Position numbers and translations under genes: made by a program
NCBI GenBank assembly: GCA_019720755.1
Contig: CP081303.1
Coordinates: 1,488,001-1,552,000 of the forward strand
Length of the DNA stretch: 64,000 nucleotides
Source of the DNA: Prolixibacteraceae bacterium
GTDB lineage: Bacteria; Bacteroidota; Bacteroidia; Bacteroidales; Prolixibacteraceae
Direction of reading: 5' to 3'
The notes under the pieces: model-generated
Told to the model about the DNA's origin: nothing
Databases searched by the model: none
The model's input: the letters and a program-made list of their open reading frames with translations, nothing else
Shown: positions 1 to 11,115 of the stretch, one piece after another
How the letters are laid out: each line of letters starts with the position of its first letter
Numbering within the stretch: position 1 is the first letter of the stretch

Positions 1-1
1 T

Positions 2-430
2 TTGCATCGATCTTTTAATCATATAGACCTTTCTGCAGGATATATAATGGAAAAGTACGAAACTGTTCGTCCTCTCGCAAATACTATCTATATGGAAGGG
101 GTTTCTCATGCTTTTCACATGAAGGTTAAATATGATAATCATCGATGGACAATCCAAACAGCTCCCTCTATTTATTTAGGAAACCCTTGGGTGCTACCAT
201 TTGAAGCTTCTATGCCATATCAAAACTATTGGATTAAATGGGGTACTGATATTCATTATCGATGTAAATTGTTTGGAATTCCTAGTAAATTCAAACTCTA
301 TGGAGATTATCAAGGAAATGGGAATAATTTAAAGAGTACAACTATATTAAGAACTGTAGGTAAGGGGGACGATGTTGGAGTGGTTGTACCTTCTTACTAC
401 TTTGGAGGAGCGATTGAATTTGAAATTTAA
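2..430 (+). CDS. C-terminal part of an unknown protein
   Basis: The reading frame is open to the window edge, so the first residue seen is probably not the true start and only about 142 C-terminal residues are visible. They contain alternating polar and aromatic stretches and end in GGAIEFEI, a pattern that could be the last strands of an outer-membrane barrel or a carbohydrate-binding beta-sandwich. I do not recognise a family. The next gene begins 87 bp downstream on the same strand. Confidence 0.6.
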   Translation: MHRSFNHIDLSAGYIMEKYETVRPLANTIYMEGVSHAFHMKVKYDNHRWTIQTAPSIYLGNPWVLPFEASMPYQNYWIKWGTDIHYRCKLFGIPSKFKLYGDYQGNGNNLKSTTILRTVGKGDDVGVVVPSYYFGGAIEFEI

Positions 431-516
431 GTTAAATTTATTTTTTGTCGAGAAATAAAAATGGCTTTAATGCGTTTCATTAATATAATGATGAGCATTT
501 AAAAGTAGGAAAAATA

Positions 517-714
517 ATGAAAGAGCAATATTGTATCTTTTTTAATGGAAAAAAACCGTTTCCTGTGTCTATTGACCAGCATCTCTCTTCTCCAGACTGG
601 AAGATTGTCGAAAAATGGCTAGACTCTTTGGATGACAGTGAATTGATCACTCCATCTAAGTCGTGTAATGAAAATATAAGTAGATTAATCTATTCAAAAT
701 GGGAATTGAGTTAA
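517..714 (+). CDS. Small hypothetical protein (65 aa)
   Basis: This is a 65-residue ORF starting at ATG, lying between the partial gene and rnpB on the same strand. It has no signal peptide, membrane segment or motif that I recognise. It is mildly acidic with several Trp and Ser residues (for example SSPDWKIVEKWLDSLDD). Codon use looks like that of its neighbours and no competing ORF overlaps it, so it may be real, but there is no functional evidence. Confidence 0.4.
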   Translation: MKEQYCIFFNGKKPFPVSIDQHLSSPDWKIVEKWLDSLDDSELITPSKSCNENISRLIYSKWELS

Positions 715-767
715 ATATTATTTTAATAACCATTTACTAATTCGTTTCTTTTTAAGAATTGAATTTA

Positions 768-775
768 TATATTTG
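768..775 (+). promoter_or_regulatory. Bacteroidota -7 box of rnpB (TATATTTG)
   Basis: TATATTTG matches the Bacteroidota TAnnTTTG -7 consensus and ends about five bases before the predicted 5' end of RNase P RNA at 780, which is the expected spacing. The -33 region is weak. Confidence 0.6.
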
Positions 776-779
776 CAGT

Positions 780-1155
780 GTGATAACGGCTCTATCGCGG
801 TTCCCTTGTGGAAACGAGGAAAGTCCGGGCAACAAAGAGTGACATGCTTCTTAACGGGAAGATGGGTGTGAACTTATAGTAGCGTAACAGAGAATAACCG
901 CTCCTCGGAGTAAGGGTGAAAAGGTGAGGTAAGAGCTCACCGGTATCTGTGGCAACATGGATAGCCGTACGCCTCATGTGTTGTAAGGCCAAATATATCT
1001 CGAACTTATATGAGTACAAGGCTGCTCGCTTTGGAGTAAATCTTTATGAATTGCTGTCGAGAGGGGTAGGCTGCTTGAGTTTATTGGTGACAATAAATCT
1101 AGATAAATGATAGAGGCCTCGAAAGAGGTACAGAACTCGGCTTATATGTTATCAC
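780..1155 (+). ncRNA. rnpB: RNase P RNA (class A)
   Basis: This is the RNA component of RNase P, which matures tRNA 5' ends. The 5' part holds the conserved core GAGGAAAGTCCGGGC (about 817-831), and the 3' part holds ACAGAACTCGGCTTA (about 1131-1145). The ends pair as helix P1: GTGATAAC at 780-787 with GTTATCAC at 1148-1155. A length near 376 nt fits bacterial class A RNAs. A TATATTTG box lies just upstream and a terminator hairpin just downstream. An antisense ORF over this region is not a gene. Confidence 0.95.
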
Positions 1156-1166
1156 ATTTATAATTT

Positions 1167-1203
1167 AAAGAGTTATGCCTTAGGGTGTGACTCTTTATTT
1201 TTT
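1167..1203 (+). terminator. Terminator of rnpB
   Basis: AAAGAGT (1167-1173) pairs with ACTCTTT (1190-1196), with extra pairing inside the loop. A T-rich run follows. It lies just after the RNase P RNA and before the YhcH gene. Confidence 0.65.
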
Positions 1204-1235
1204 ATTACAAACCAATAAAAAAAAAACTTATAATT

Positions 1236-1718
1236 ATGGCTCTTTTTGGAATTTTAGAAGAGGTAGCTGCTCAAGCTCCTTCTCAAGAGTTAATCACAAA
1301 AGGAATTGATTTTCTTAAACAAGCAGATTTAGAATCTTATTTCTCAAAAGTGGAGAATGGGTCTTCATATTGTCATGAGATTCAAGGTAAAGATCTTTTT
1401 GCATCTTTCCAGATTTATCAAACGAAACAACCAGAAGTGCCAAACTTCGAAGGCCATAAAAAGTATATCGATATTCAGTTTGTTTACGAAGGGGAGGAGC
1501 TTATTTATAATGGAGCTACAACAAATTCTTTTGATTCTATAGAATATGATTCGGAGAGTGATTTTTATTTGGCAAAAGTGTCTAGTTTCTCAACCATTAA
1601 GATGGGTAAAGGGGATGCTGCAATTCTATTTCCAACTGACCTTCATGCACCTTGTCAATGTGCAGGAGAGAAGCCTGTGTTAGTGAAAAAGATTGTGGTG
1701 AAGGTTGCTGTAAAGTAA
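1236..1718 (+). CDS. YhcH/YjgK/YiaL family protein
   Basis: This 160-residue protein matches the YhcH/YjgK/YiaL (DUF386, EbgC-like) cupin family. Members are small beta-barrel proteins linked to sugar acid or sialic acid catabolism and to the EbgC subunit of evolved beta-galactosidase. Recognisable segments are NFEGHKKYIDIQFVYEGEE (about residues 68-86) and the metal-site region FPTDLHAPCQC near residue 133. It has no signal peptide, so it should be cytoplasmic. Family length is typically 150-160, so it looks complete. It stands alone with a terminator at 1736, so its substrate cannot be inferred from neighbours. Confidence 0.85.
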   Translation: MALFGILEEVAAQAPSQELITKGIDFLKQADLESYFSKVENGSSYCHEIQGKDLFASFQIYQTKQPEVPNFEGHKKYIDIQFVYEGEELIYNGATTNSFDSIEYDSESDFYLAKVSSFSTIKMGKGDAAILFPTDLHAPCQCAGEKPVLVKKIVVKVAVK

Positions 1719-1735
1719 CTCTACTTTAGTCAATT

Positions 1736-1774
1736 AAAGAGGTGTTCGATTACTGTTTTGGTACCTCTTTTTTG
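1736..1774 (+). terminator. Terminator of the YhcH gene
   Basis: AAAGAGGT (1736-1743) pairs with ACCTCTTT (1763-1770), followed by further T residues. Confidence 0.65.
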
Positions 1775-1794
1775 CTTCTCTTTTAAAAGGGCTA

Positions 1795-2605
1795 CTTCGA
1801 TACATCCCCGATAAGTTGCAATAGCCTTGAGAAATTTTACGATATCAATGGCAAACAGTTCGGAGAGCAGTACAAGGTTCACCTAAGTGGCTTTCATTGT
1901 TGGGAATAGAAAGAGCATACTGATCAATAAACTCCCTTTAAATAAAAGGCAGGAAGTTAAAGAGGTTACACTAGATATGGCTGGTGCTATGGGGAAGGTA
2001 GTTCAAAGCTGTTTCCCAAAAGCAAGTAAAGTAATCGATCGTTTTCATGTGAAGAAACTAGCCTATGATGCATTGCAAGAAATTAGAATAAACATCGTTG
2101 GAATGCCATCGAAAAAAATAATGCGATTAAATGTGTCAAAGAAAAAGGTGGAAAATATACACCAGAACTACTTTCTAATGGAGATACTTTTAAACAACTT
2201 CTTGCAAGAAGTCGTTACTTGTTATTCAAGTCTAAAGACAAATGGGGAGAAAAAATTAAACTCTAAGAGCTAAGGTGCTTTTTCCATTGTATCCAGATAT
2301 TGAGAAAGGATACAATCTAAATCATAAATTAAGAATGATATTTTCTCAAACACAAGAGAAAAGTGTTGCATATACAAAACTTACTATGGGCTTTAACGAA
2401 GTTGAGATATCTGATTTACTACATATAGGAAGATCTCAAATACAATATATAGTGATTATTCTGAAATGTTAAATTTCCTTGATAATAGAAGCACTAATGC
2501 TTCTGCTGAATCATTTAATGCAAAAATAAAAGCTTTTAGGGCTACACAAAGAGGAGTAACTGATATCGCTTTTTCTTATATCGTTTGACTAAAATATATA
2601 CTTAG
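1795..2605 (+). pseudogene. Decayed ISL3-type (ISAon1-like) transposase
   Basis: Pieces of one transposase are spread over several frames. From 1795 there is an N-terminal piece (EKFYDINGKQFGEQYKVHLS) ending at a stop near 1909. A central piece follows with NKRQEVKEVTLDMAG and DRFHVKKLAYDALQEIR, the DDE-domain signature of ISL3/ISAon1-type transposases in Bacteroidota. A last piece, NFLDNRSTNASAESFNAK, then shifts frame to FFLYRLTKIYT and stops at 2603-2605. The jump from the N-terminal piece into the DDE core implies an internal deletion of several tens of codons. Several frameshifts are also present. I could not identify terminal inverted repeats. It cannot encode a working transposase. Confidence 0.85.
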
Positions 2606-2672
2606 CCCACCTAATTTCTGGACTGATTCCGTTTCTTGTTGGTTTGAATGGATACCTATTATAGATTGAAAA

Positions 2673-2712
2673 AGAATACTACATATTCTTTAAAATAAAG
2701 ATGTAGTATTCT
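2673..2712 (-). terminator. Terminator of the acyltransferase gene
   Basis: This is a 12-bp perfect stem, AGAATACTACAT (2673-2684) with ATGTAGTATTCT (2701-2712). On the minus strand it is followed by a run of T, as expected for the gene that ends at 2743. Confidence 0.7.
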
Positions 2713-2742
2713 ATAATTTGTATGTGTTCTCTTTAAGAAATA

Positions 2743-3864
2743 TTACCCAATGATATAACGACTTTTGGGTATATAGCTAAGTAGCCATACAATAACATTC
2801 GCTATGGTGAAGACAATAAGCGTAACCAATAGTTGTTCTATTCCTTCGTTGATTGATAAGTTGGAAGCAATGATTGGAGCAATCCAAAGATTGAGTATAT
2901 AGTGAACGAGAAATATGCCATAACTGCGTTTTGAGAGTGTTGTAACCCACTTCGATGCATTATTCGATAACGAGAGTTTCTGAAACATGAGATATACTCC
3001 AACTGTCATCAATACTACATTAGGTGTAAGATTACCAATGCACAGTTCTAGTATTTTCCAATCTTCATTCCCTTGATGGAGTGCTTCCAAAAATCTATTG
3101 CAGTCGTATAGAAAGCCCTGGTAAGTAAATGCCAGTCCTATAGCGAATGCTATGATGCCAATTGAAAATGATTTTTTGAATGACATTTTGTTGTGATGAT
3201 GTAGATAGTAGGCTAGAATAACATATCCTAAATAACCTCCAAAGTAAAATAACATTCCAAAGTCGTTCCAGTCACATTCCCCTAGGATTTGAGGGAACCA
3301 TATTTTAATATATGGAAAAAAAAGTGTGATGACCCAAAGGATAAGAAAGTACTTAATATCGGATAGTTCTGCTTGTTTTATCCATGGTGAAAGAATTGGC
3401 ATTGTAAGGTATAGTCCTAGAATCGTATATATAAACCAAAAGTGAACGTTGCTTCCAGTGAAGTTGATAGGAATCATCATCAAGTTGTAGAGGTAAACGT
3501 TCATGCCACTATCTGTGAATAGATTTGTGGGACCACCAAAGATTATTTTGGAAGGGATGGGTAAGAATACATAAAGTATTGACCATACTAGAAAAGGGAT
3601 TCCCACTCGTTTAAATCGTCTTTTGATAAATTCTGTTCTAGTCTGTTTAATAGGCAGAAGAAGCACTGCTGAGATCATGATAAAAAGGGGGACAGATGGC
3701 CTAAGAAAGGCTACTAAGAATGATGTGTACGGATTAAAGGTATTGGTTGTTCCATCAAAAAGAAATGGATCTCCTGCATGGATGAATAGAACCATAAAAC
3801 AGGCTAGAACCCTCAGAAGGTCTAGATATTCAATTCGACTTTGATTTTTTTCTAGTGTGTTCAT
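2743..3864 (-). CDS. Acyltransferase family 3 membrane protein
   Basis: This 373-residue polytopic membrane protein belongs to the acyltransferase 3 family (OafA/NodX/WecH type), which moves acetyl or succinyl groups onto surface polysaccharides and other glycans. The N-terminus carries the typical RIEYLDLLRVLACFMVLFIHAGDP segment, in which the conserved Arg-x-x-x-x-D-x-x-R and the membrane His (near residue 29) are visible. About ten hydrophobic helices follow. The length is normal for the family. It is a monocistronic gene with its own terminator. The acceptor substrate cannot be predicted. Confidence 0.88.
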   Translation of the reverse strand: MNTLEKNQSRIEYLDLLRVLACFMVLFIHAGDPFLFDGTTNTFNPYTSFLVAFLRPSVPLFIMISAVLLLPIKQTRTEFIKRRFKRVGIPFLVWSILYVFLPIPSKIIFGGPTNLFTDSGMNVYLYNLMMIPINFTGSNVHFWFIYTILGLYLTMPILSPWIKQAELSDIKYFLILWVITLFFPYIKIWFPQILGECDWNDFGMLFYFGGYLGYVILAYYLHHHNKMSFKKSFSIGIIAFAIGLAFTYQGFLYDCNRFLEALHQGNEDWKILELCIGNLTPNVVLMTVGVYLMFQKLSLSNNASKWVTTLSKRSYGIFLVHYILNLWIAPIIASNLSINEGIEQLLVTLIVFTIANVIVWLLSYIPKSRYIIG

Positions 3865-3926
3865 TGTTTATTGTACTTGCTAATTAATACTATCTTTTTT
3901 TATATCTGTTGGAATATATTAAAACA

Positions 3927-3976
3927 GTAAGGAGGACTCTGAGTATTGAATATACATGAGTCCCCCTTTTTGTTGG
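3927..3976 (-). terminator. Probable terminator between the GH2 gene and the acyltransferase
   Basis: GGAGGACTC pairs with GAGTCCCCC (eight of nine pairs) in the short gap after the GH2 gene and before the acyltransferase. The T-run is better on the plus strand, so its direction is uncertain. Confidence 0.4.
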
Positions 3977-4069
3977 TTTTACTTCTATAGTTTTATTATT
4001 CTATTTAGCTCTATATTTTAAGAGCTCTTTTTACAATAACTATTTTGCTTTTTTGAGAAAACAAGATAT

Positions 4070-7566
<3,497 letters not shown>

Positions 7567-7590
7567 ATGTTAAATTATTACTATTGTGAA

Positions 7591-8886
7591 ATGAAAAACA
7601 CACTATTACTTTTTATGATGGTTTTTGTAGCCATTTTTTCATGCAAGAGAGATTCTGAAGAATTTAACTTGACTATAAGTACAGCAACGAAAGCAGAACT
7701 TTTATACGAGAAAAGTGGTCAAAATAAAGTTCATGTTTTATTAGATCATGCATACCTCGATGCGAAAGACAACTCTATTTTATACCTATCTAATTTCGAT
7801 TATGCGGATATGTCAGAAAGATTTTCTGGTGGAGATCGTTGTTTGGTTAAGCTAGAGGTTATTCATTATTCAAATGGGACCTGTAGTGTGAATTTTAGAT
7901 CTTCAATTGGCTTAATGAATGCCACTGGTGGTGAATATTTTAATAAATCGTTGTATTATCGTAATGGACCGAAAGTAAATAAAATCTCAGAAGTTACTAT
8001 TCTTGACGATGAAAATGGGGATAAGACTCTGGAGATGTTTTTAAAATTTAAGTGGCAAGATGGAGATAAAATGGAATATTTAAATTTAGATGTCAAATCA
8101 CTCCCATTGAAAGAGGTAAGTGATTCTTATGATCAATTGAATATGCCTTTAATCAATGTTGGAGCCCCCTTGATGCAAGTAGAGTTCTCAGAAAAAAATC
8201 CTTATGTTTTTACAGATTTCTGTTATCACAATGAAAAATTGTATGGTTGGATGAATGGTTATGATTATGCTTATCCGAGCAAAAATAGAGCATATCGTTT
8301 ATATTCAAAACTTACTCAAGTTGATCTAGATAAGAAAATGACATCGATAATTTTTTGGGATAAAGAGTCTCATTCTTATAGCTTTATATCTACAGTGGAT
8401 GGTCTTTGCTTTATTCCATGGTCAATGCCACTACACACCTATAAATATACTTTAGGTGATGAATATATGGAAAGAGATGAAAATTCTGTATTTAATACTA
8501 TAGAAGAGGGGTGTGTGAAAAAGATTATTGAATGGGGGAAATACTATTATATCGTACAAGATAATTGCATAAAAAGACTGGATGATAATATGAATTGTGA
8601 TATCATTCTACCTATCACAGGTTATGCTAGCTCTTTAGTTGTATATAAAGATAAGTTGTGGGGGGTAATTAATTATAACAAATTCAGTGTACAGAATTAT
8701 GCTTTGATTGCTTTAGATCAAGACCTTAAATATATTGAGTCTTTTAAATTCACTATTGAGAATCCTGAAGTTACTAGCACCGGAATGGGAGTTCAGAGTG
8801 TGTGCAGTGGAGTGTTGTGTAACTACAAAGGGAATCAACTGTTATTTGCAGGTGAGTATAATCAGATATTTAAATTCGAACTTTAA
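7591..8886 (+). CDS. Unknown lipoprotein (431 aa)
   Basis: The frame opens at 7567, but the start at 7591 (MKNTLLLF) is preferred because it gives a clean lipoprotein signal peptide ending in the lipobox-like AIFSC (Cys near residue 19). The mature protein is therefore likely anchored in the outer or inner membrane facing the periplasm or surface. The body is rich in beta-strand-like, Tyr/Asp-rich segments with no motif that I know. The second half contains strand patterns such as YKDKLWGVINYNKF that might be propeller blades, but this is weak. It is transcribed divergently from the beta-galactosidase and may belong to the same glycan cluster. Confidence 0.7.
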   Translation: MKNTLLLFMMVFVAIFSCKRDSEEFNLTISTATKAELLYEKSGQNKVHVLLDHAYLDAKDNSILYLSNFDYADMSERFSGGDRCLVKLEVIHYSNGTCSVNFRSSIGLMNATGGEYFNKSLYYRNGPKVNKISEVTILDDENGDKTLEMFLKFKWQDGDKMEYLNLDVKSLPLKEVSDSYDQLNMPLINVGAPLMQVEFSEKNPYVFTDFCYHNEKLYGWMNGYDYAYPSKNRAYRLYSKLTQVDLDKKMTSIIFWDKESHSYSFISTVDGLCFIPWSMPLHTYKYTLGDEYMERDENSVFNTIEEGCVKKIIEWGKYYYIVQDNCIKRLDDNMNCDIILPITGYASSLVVYKDKLWGVINYNKFSVQNYALIALDQDLKYIESFKFTIENPEVTSTGMGVQSVCSGVLCNYKGNQLLFAGEYNQIFKFEL

Positions 8887-9027
8887 TAAAACGTGCTGAT
8901 TTGTGGCAAACCCACTGATCAAAAAAGCATGAGTCAAAAGACTTACACAGTACAGTGTATTTAAACACAAGCGATATTATAGATGCTTGGTTCTAAGTTT
9001 TTTAGATTATTATGGGAATGGTGTTCA

Positions 9028-9077
9028 AAGGGAGATGACTTAAAAGTTAAAGAACTTAGTAAGTTATCTCCCTTTTG
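9028..9077 (+). terminator. Terminator between lipoprotein and GH16 genes
   Basis: AAGGGAGATGACTTA (9028-9042) pairs with TAAGTTATCTCCCTT (9060-9074) with one mismatch, followed by T residues. It sits between two convergent genes and may work in both directions. Confidence 0.6.
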
Positions 9078-9141
9078 ATTATTTAACAGGACTAGGTGTC
9101 CTTAATTGATAGTCAATCGTTACTTCTATGAAAAATAAAGA

Positions 9142-9960
9142 TTAGAATTGATATCTCATTTTTACATTAGGATCTCTCCAAACTCTGATGTAATCAATTT
9201 TATATTCTCCTTTATCATCACTTGGGTTTGGCATACCAAACCAGTTAGGCATCGTTTCACTGTCAAAATTAATAGTTAAAGGCTGATGCCATTTCGTATT
9301 TTCACGTTTTCTAATTACTTGTCCATTCACATACCATATAAGAGAATCTTTTCTCCATTCAAAACCACTAATAAGATAATCATCTGCAAGAGGTGTGGGT
9401 GAATGCCATTCTACATGATCCGATGTAAGCTTGTCTCCTGTTTCTGGAGATTTAAGTATGTGAGTTGTTGCAAAGTATTTCTTGTCATAATCTTTTTGAG
9501 GATGCATCCCGCAGATTTCGAAAACATCTATTTCTGTCCAAAGATCTCCATCTACAGCATAGAACCAGAAAGCACTTGAACATCGAGATTTCATTGGTTT
9601 ACAACGAATTTCATAATATCCATAAAGTACTCGATTTTTACTTTGTACCGCAGCAGTTGTAAATGTATGGTAGCCTTCAGGCAAGCCCTCTAATGTTTCT
9701 GTTTGAGATGTCAGAATGAGTTCCCCATTCTCTAGTCGAACATTATCTGGAGAGAAAAAACCCGGTTTGCGTCCTTTCCAACCTGGATTAAAGTCATACC
9801 ATTTTGTTCTATTGATTTGATCTCCATTGAATTCGTCGCTTAGATGAGGTACAAACTCCCATGTTCCATGGTCTAATGGACATTCTGGTGCATTTTGTTT
9901 ACAGCCAATCAGTAGGACACAAAAAAGTGCTACTGACAAAGCGATAAAATTTTTTTTCAT
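9142..9960 (-). CDS. GH16 family glycosidase lipoprotein
   Basis: This 272-residue protein has a lipoprotein signal peptide (VLLIGC, Cys20), so it is probably membrane-anchored. The GH16 catalytic motif ExDxxE is present as EIDVFE (Glu143 nucleophile, Asp145, Glu148 acid/base). The N-terminal signature DEFNGDQINRTKW (about 42-54) and the GYYEIRCK strand before the active site resemble the agarase/porphyranase/carrageenase branch more than lichenases. It should cut an endo-beta-linkage in a galactan or glucan. The exact substrate is not readable from sequence. It ends with the usual GH16 strand IDYIRVWRD, so it is complete and has no extra binding module. Confidence 0.88.
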   Translation of the reverse strand: MKKNFIALSVALFCVLLIGCKQNAPECPLDHGTWEFVPHLSDEFNGDQINRTKWYDFNPGWKGRKPGFFSPDNVRLENGELILTSQTETLEGLPEGYHTFTTAAVQSKNRVLYGYYEIRCKPMKSRCSSAFWFYAVDGDLWTEIDVFEICGMHPQKDYDKKYFATTHILKSPETGDKLTSDHVEWHSPTPLADDYLISGFEWRKDSLIWYVNGQVIRKRENTKWHQPLTINFDSETMPNWFGMPNPSDDKGEYKIDYIRVWRDPNVKMRYQF

Positions 9961-10194
9961 TTTGTATGTGTGTTTAGTTAATACAAACCAAAGGTACTAC
10001 TTTTTGATTACTACAAAATAGAACTTATGTGAATTACTTGTATATGGTTTATGTATAAATAAGTTTGTCTGTATTGCCTTGCATTAGGTCATTCTTTTTC
10101 CTCGTGCTGGAATTAAATATCAGACTCTTTAATTGTTTGGTTTAAAATTTATATCCTCTATTTTTGTGTTATACTAGTATATAAAATATGATCG

Positions 10195-10875
10195 ATGAAA
10201 GGGAGTAATGAACTAAGTAGAGAACAGATTGAGAATATTATATGGGATGAGTTTGCTTCTGTCCCTTTTCACAATCTATATTTTCTTTTAAATAAACGCC
10301 CTGTTGATCCCAGTTATGGTGGAACCTGTTCCGATAAAGTTATTCATCTTTACCATAGATTAAATGATTTGGGTGTTCAGGTCTCTTTACATGCCTCTTT
10401 CATTAATGGAGAAGAAGGACATCGTCTATTAAAAGTAAAGTGTCAAGGACATTCTTATTTTGCGGATATTGGTTCTGGATGGCCGTCTTGGCACCTTCTC
10501 CCTTTAGATACTCCTTATGAATATACCTCTTTTGGTATCTCATATAAGACAGAAGTTGGTTCGAACTCTCTGAATGTTCACTTTATTAGACCAGAAAAGC
10601 GTTCTTGGCAAATCTCTATTCCATATAAATCAAAATCTCAAGAAGAGATATGGTATGACATAGAAACACGTTTTGAGAAAGATAATAACGATGTTTTTCT
10701 ACATTCTGTTCGCTTCTCACAAATAGTTGAGGATCGCTTTCTATTTCTACGAGGAGATGAGTTATGGATCTATACTGATAATTCTGCTCCAACCTTTATC
10801 TCCCTAAAAGGAACACCTCTTTCAAATATCTTATTAAAGTATTTTAAATTCAATTTAGGGAAATTAGACAGATAG
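10195..10875 (+). CDS. Arylamine N-acetyltransferase-like protein
   Basis: This 226-residue protein resembles the arylamine N-acetyltransferase (NAT) family, which transfers acetyl groups from acetyl-CoA to arylamines through a Cys-His-Asp triad. All three candidates are visible: Cys45 in YGGTCSDK, His76 in EEGHRLL and Asp91 in FADIGSG. PFHNL at 24-28 matches the family's PFENL segment. It is shorter than classical NATs (about 260-280) and the C-terminal half is divergent, so the acyl donor or acceptor may differ. A start at 10195 is the only in-frame ATG near the conserved N-terminus. It is monocistronic. Confidence 0.72.
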   Translation: MKGSNELSREQIENIIWDEFASVPFHNLYFLLNKRPVDPSYGGTCSDKVIHLYHRLNDLGVQVSLHASFINGEEGHRLLKVKCQGHSYFADIGSGWPSWHLLPLDTPYEYTSFGISYKTEVGSNSLNVHFIRPEKRSWQISIPYKSKSQEEIWYDIETRFEKDNNDVFLHSVRFSQIVEDRFLFLRGDELWIYTDNSAPTFISLKGTPLSNILLKYFKFNLGKLDR

Positions 10876-11115
10876 TTCCATTCTTTTTAGTCCGTTCGAA
10901 GGCTCGGTTATAATTTGTGATTTCTTGGTATAAGCAAATCTATATATGAAGGCCGAAATTTATAATGTATCTTGAATTTATATTCTTTGTGTAAAAAGAT
11001 ATTGTTTTTTAATTATAAATTGCTTGTATTTTATTATGTTTGGTAGATCTATTATATCTTTTTACATTTTTACATTTTTACATAGAATAACCATATGAGA
11101 TATGTTTTCATATAT

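Noticed and set aside
792-1019. 75-codon ORF antisense to rnpB
   Set aside because: It lies wholly inside the conserved RNase P RNA and has no protein-like features of its own.
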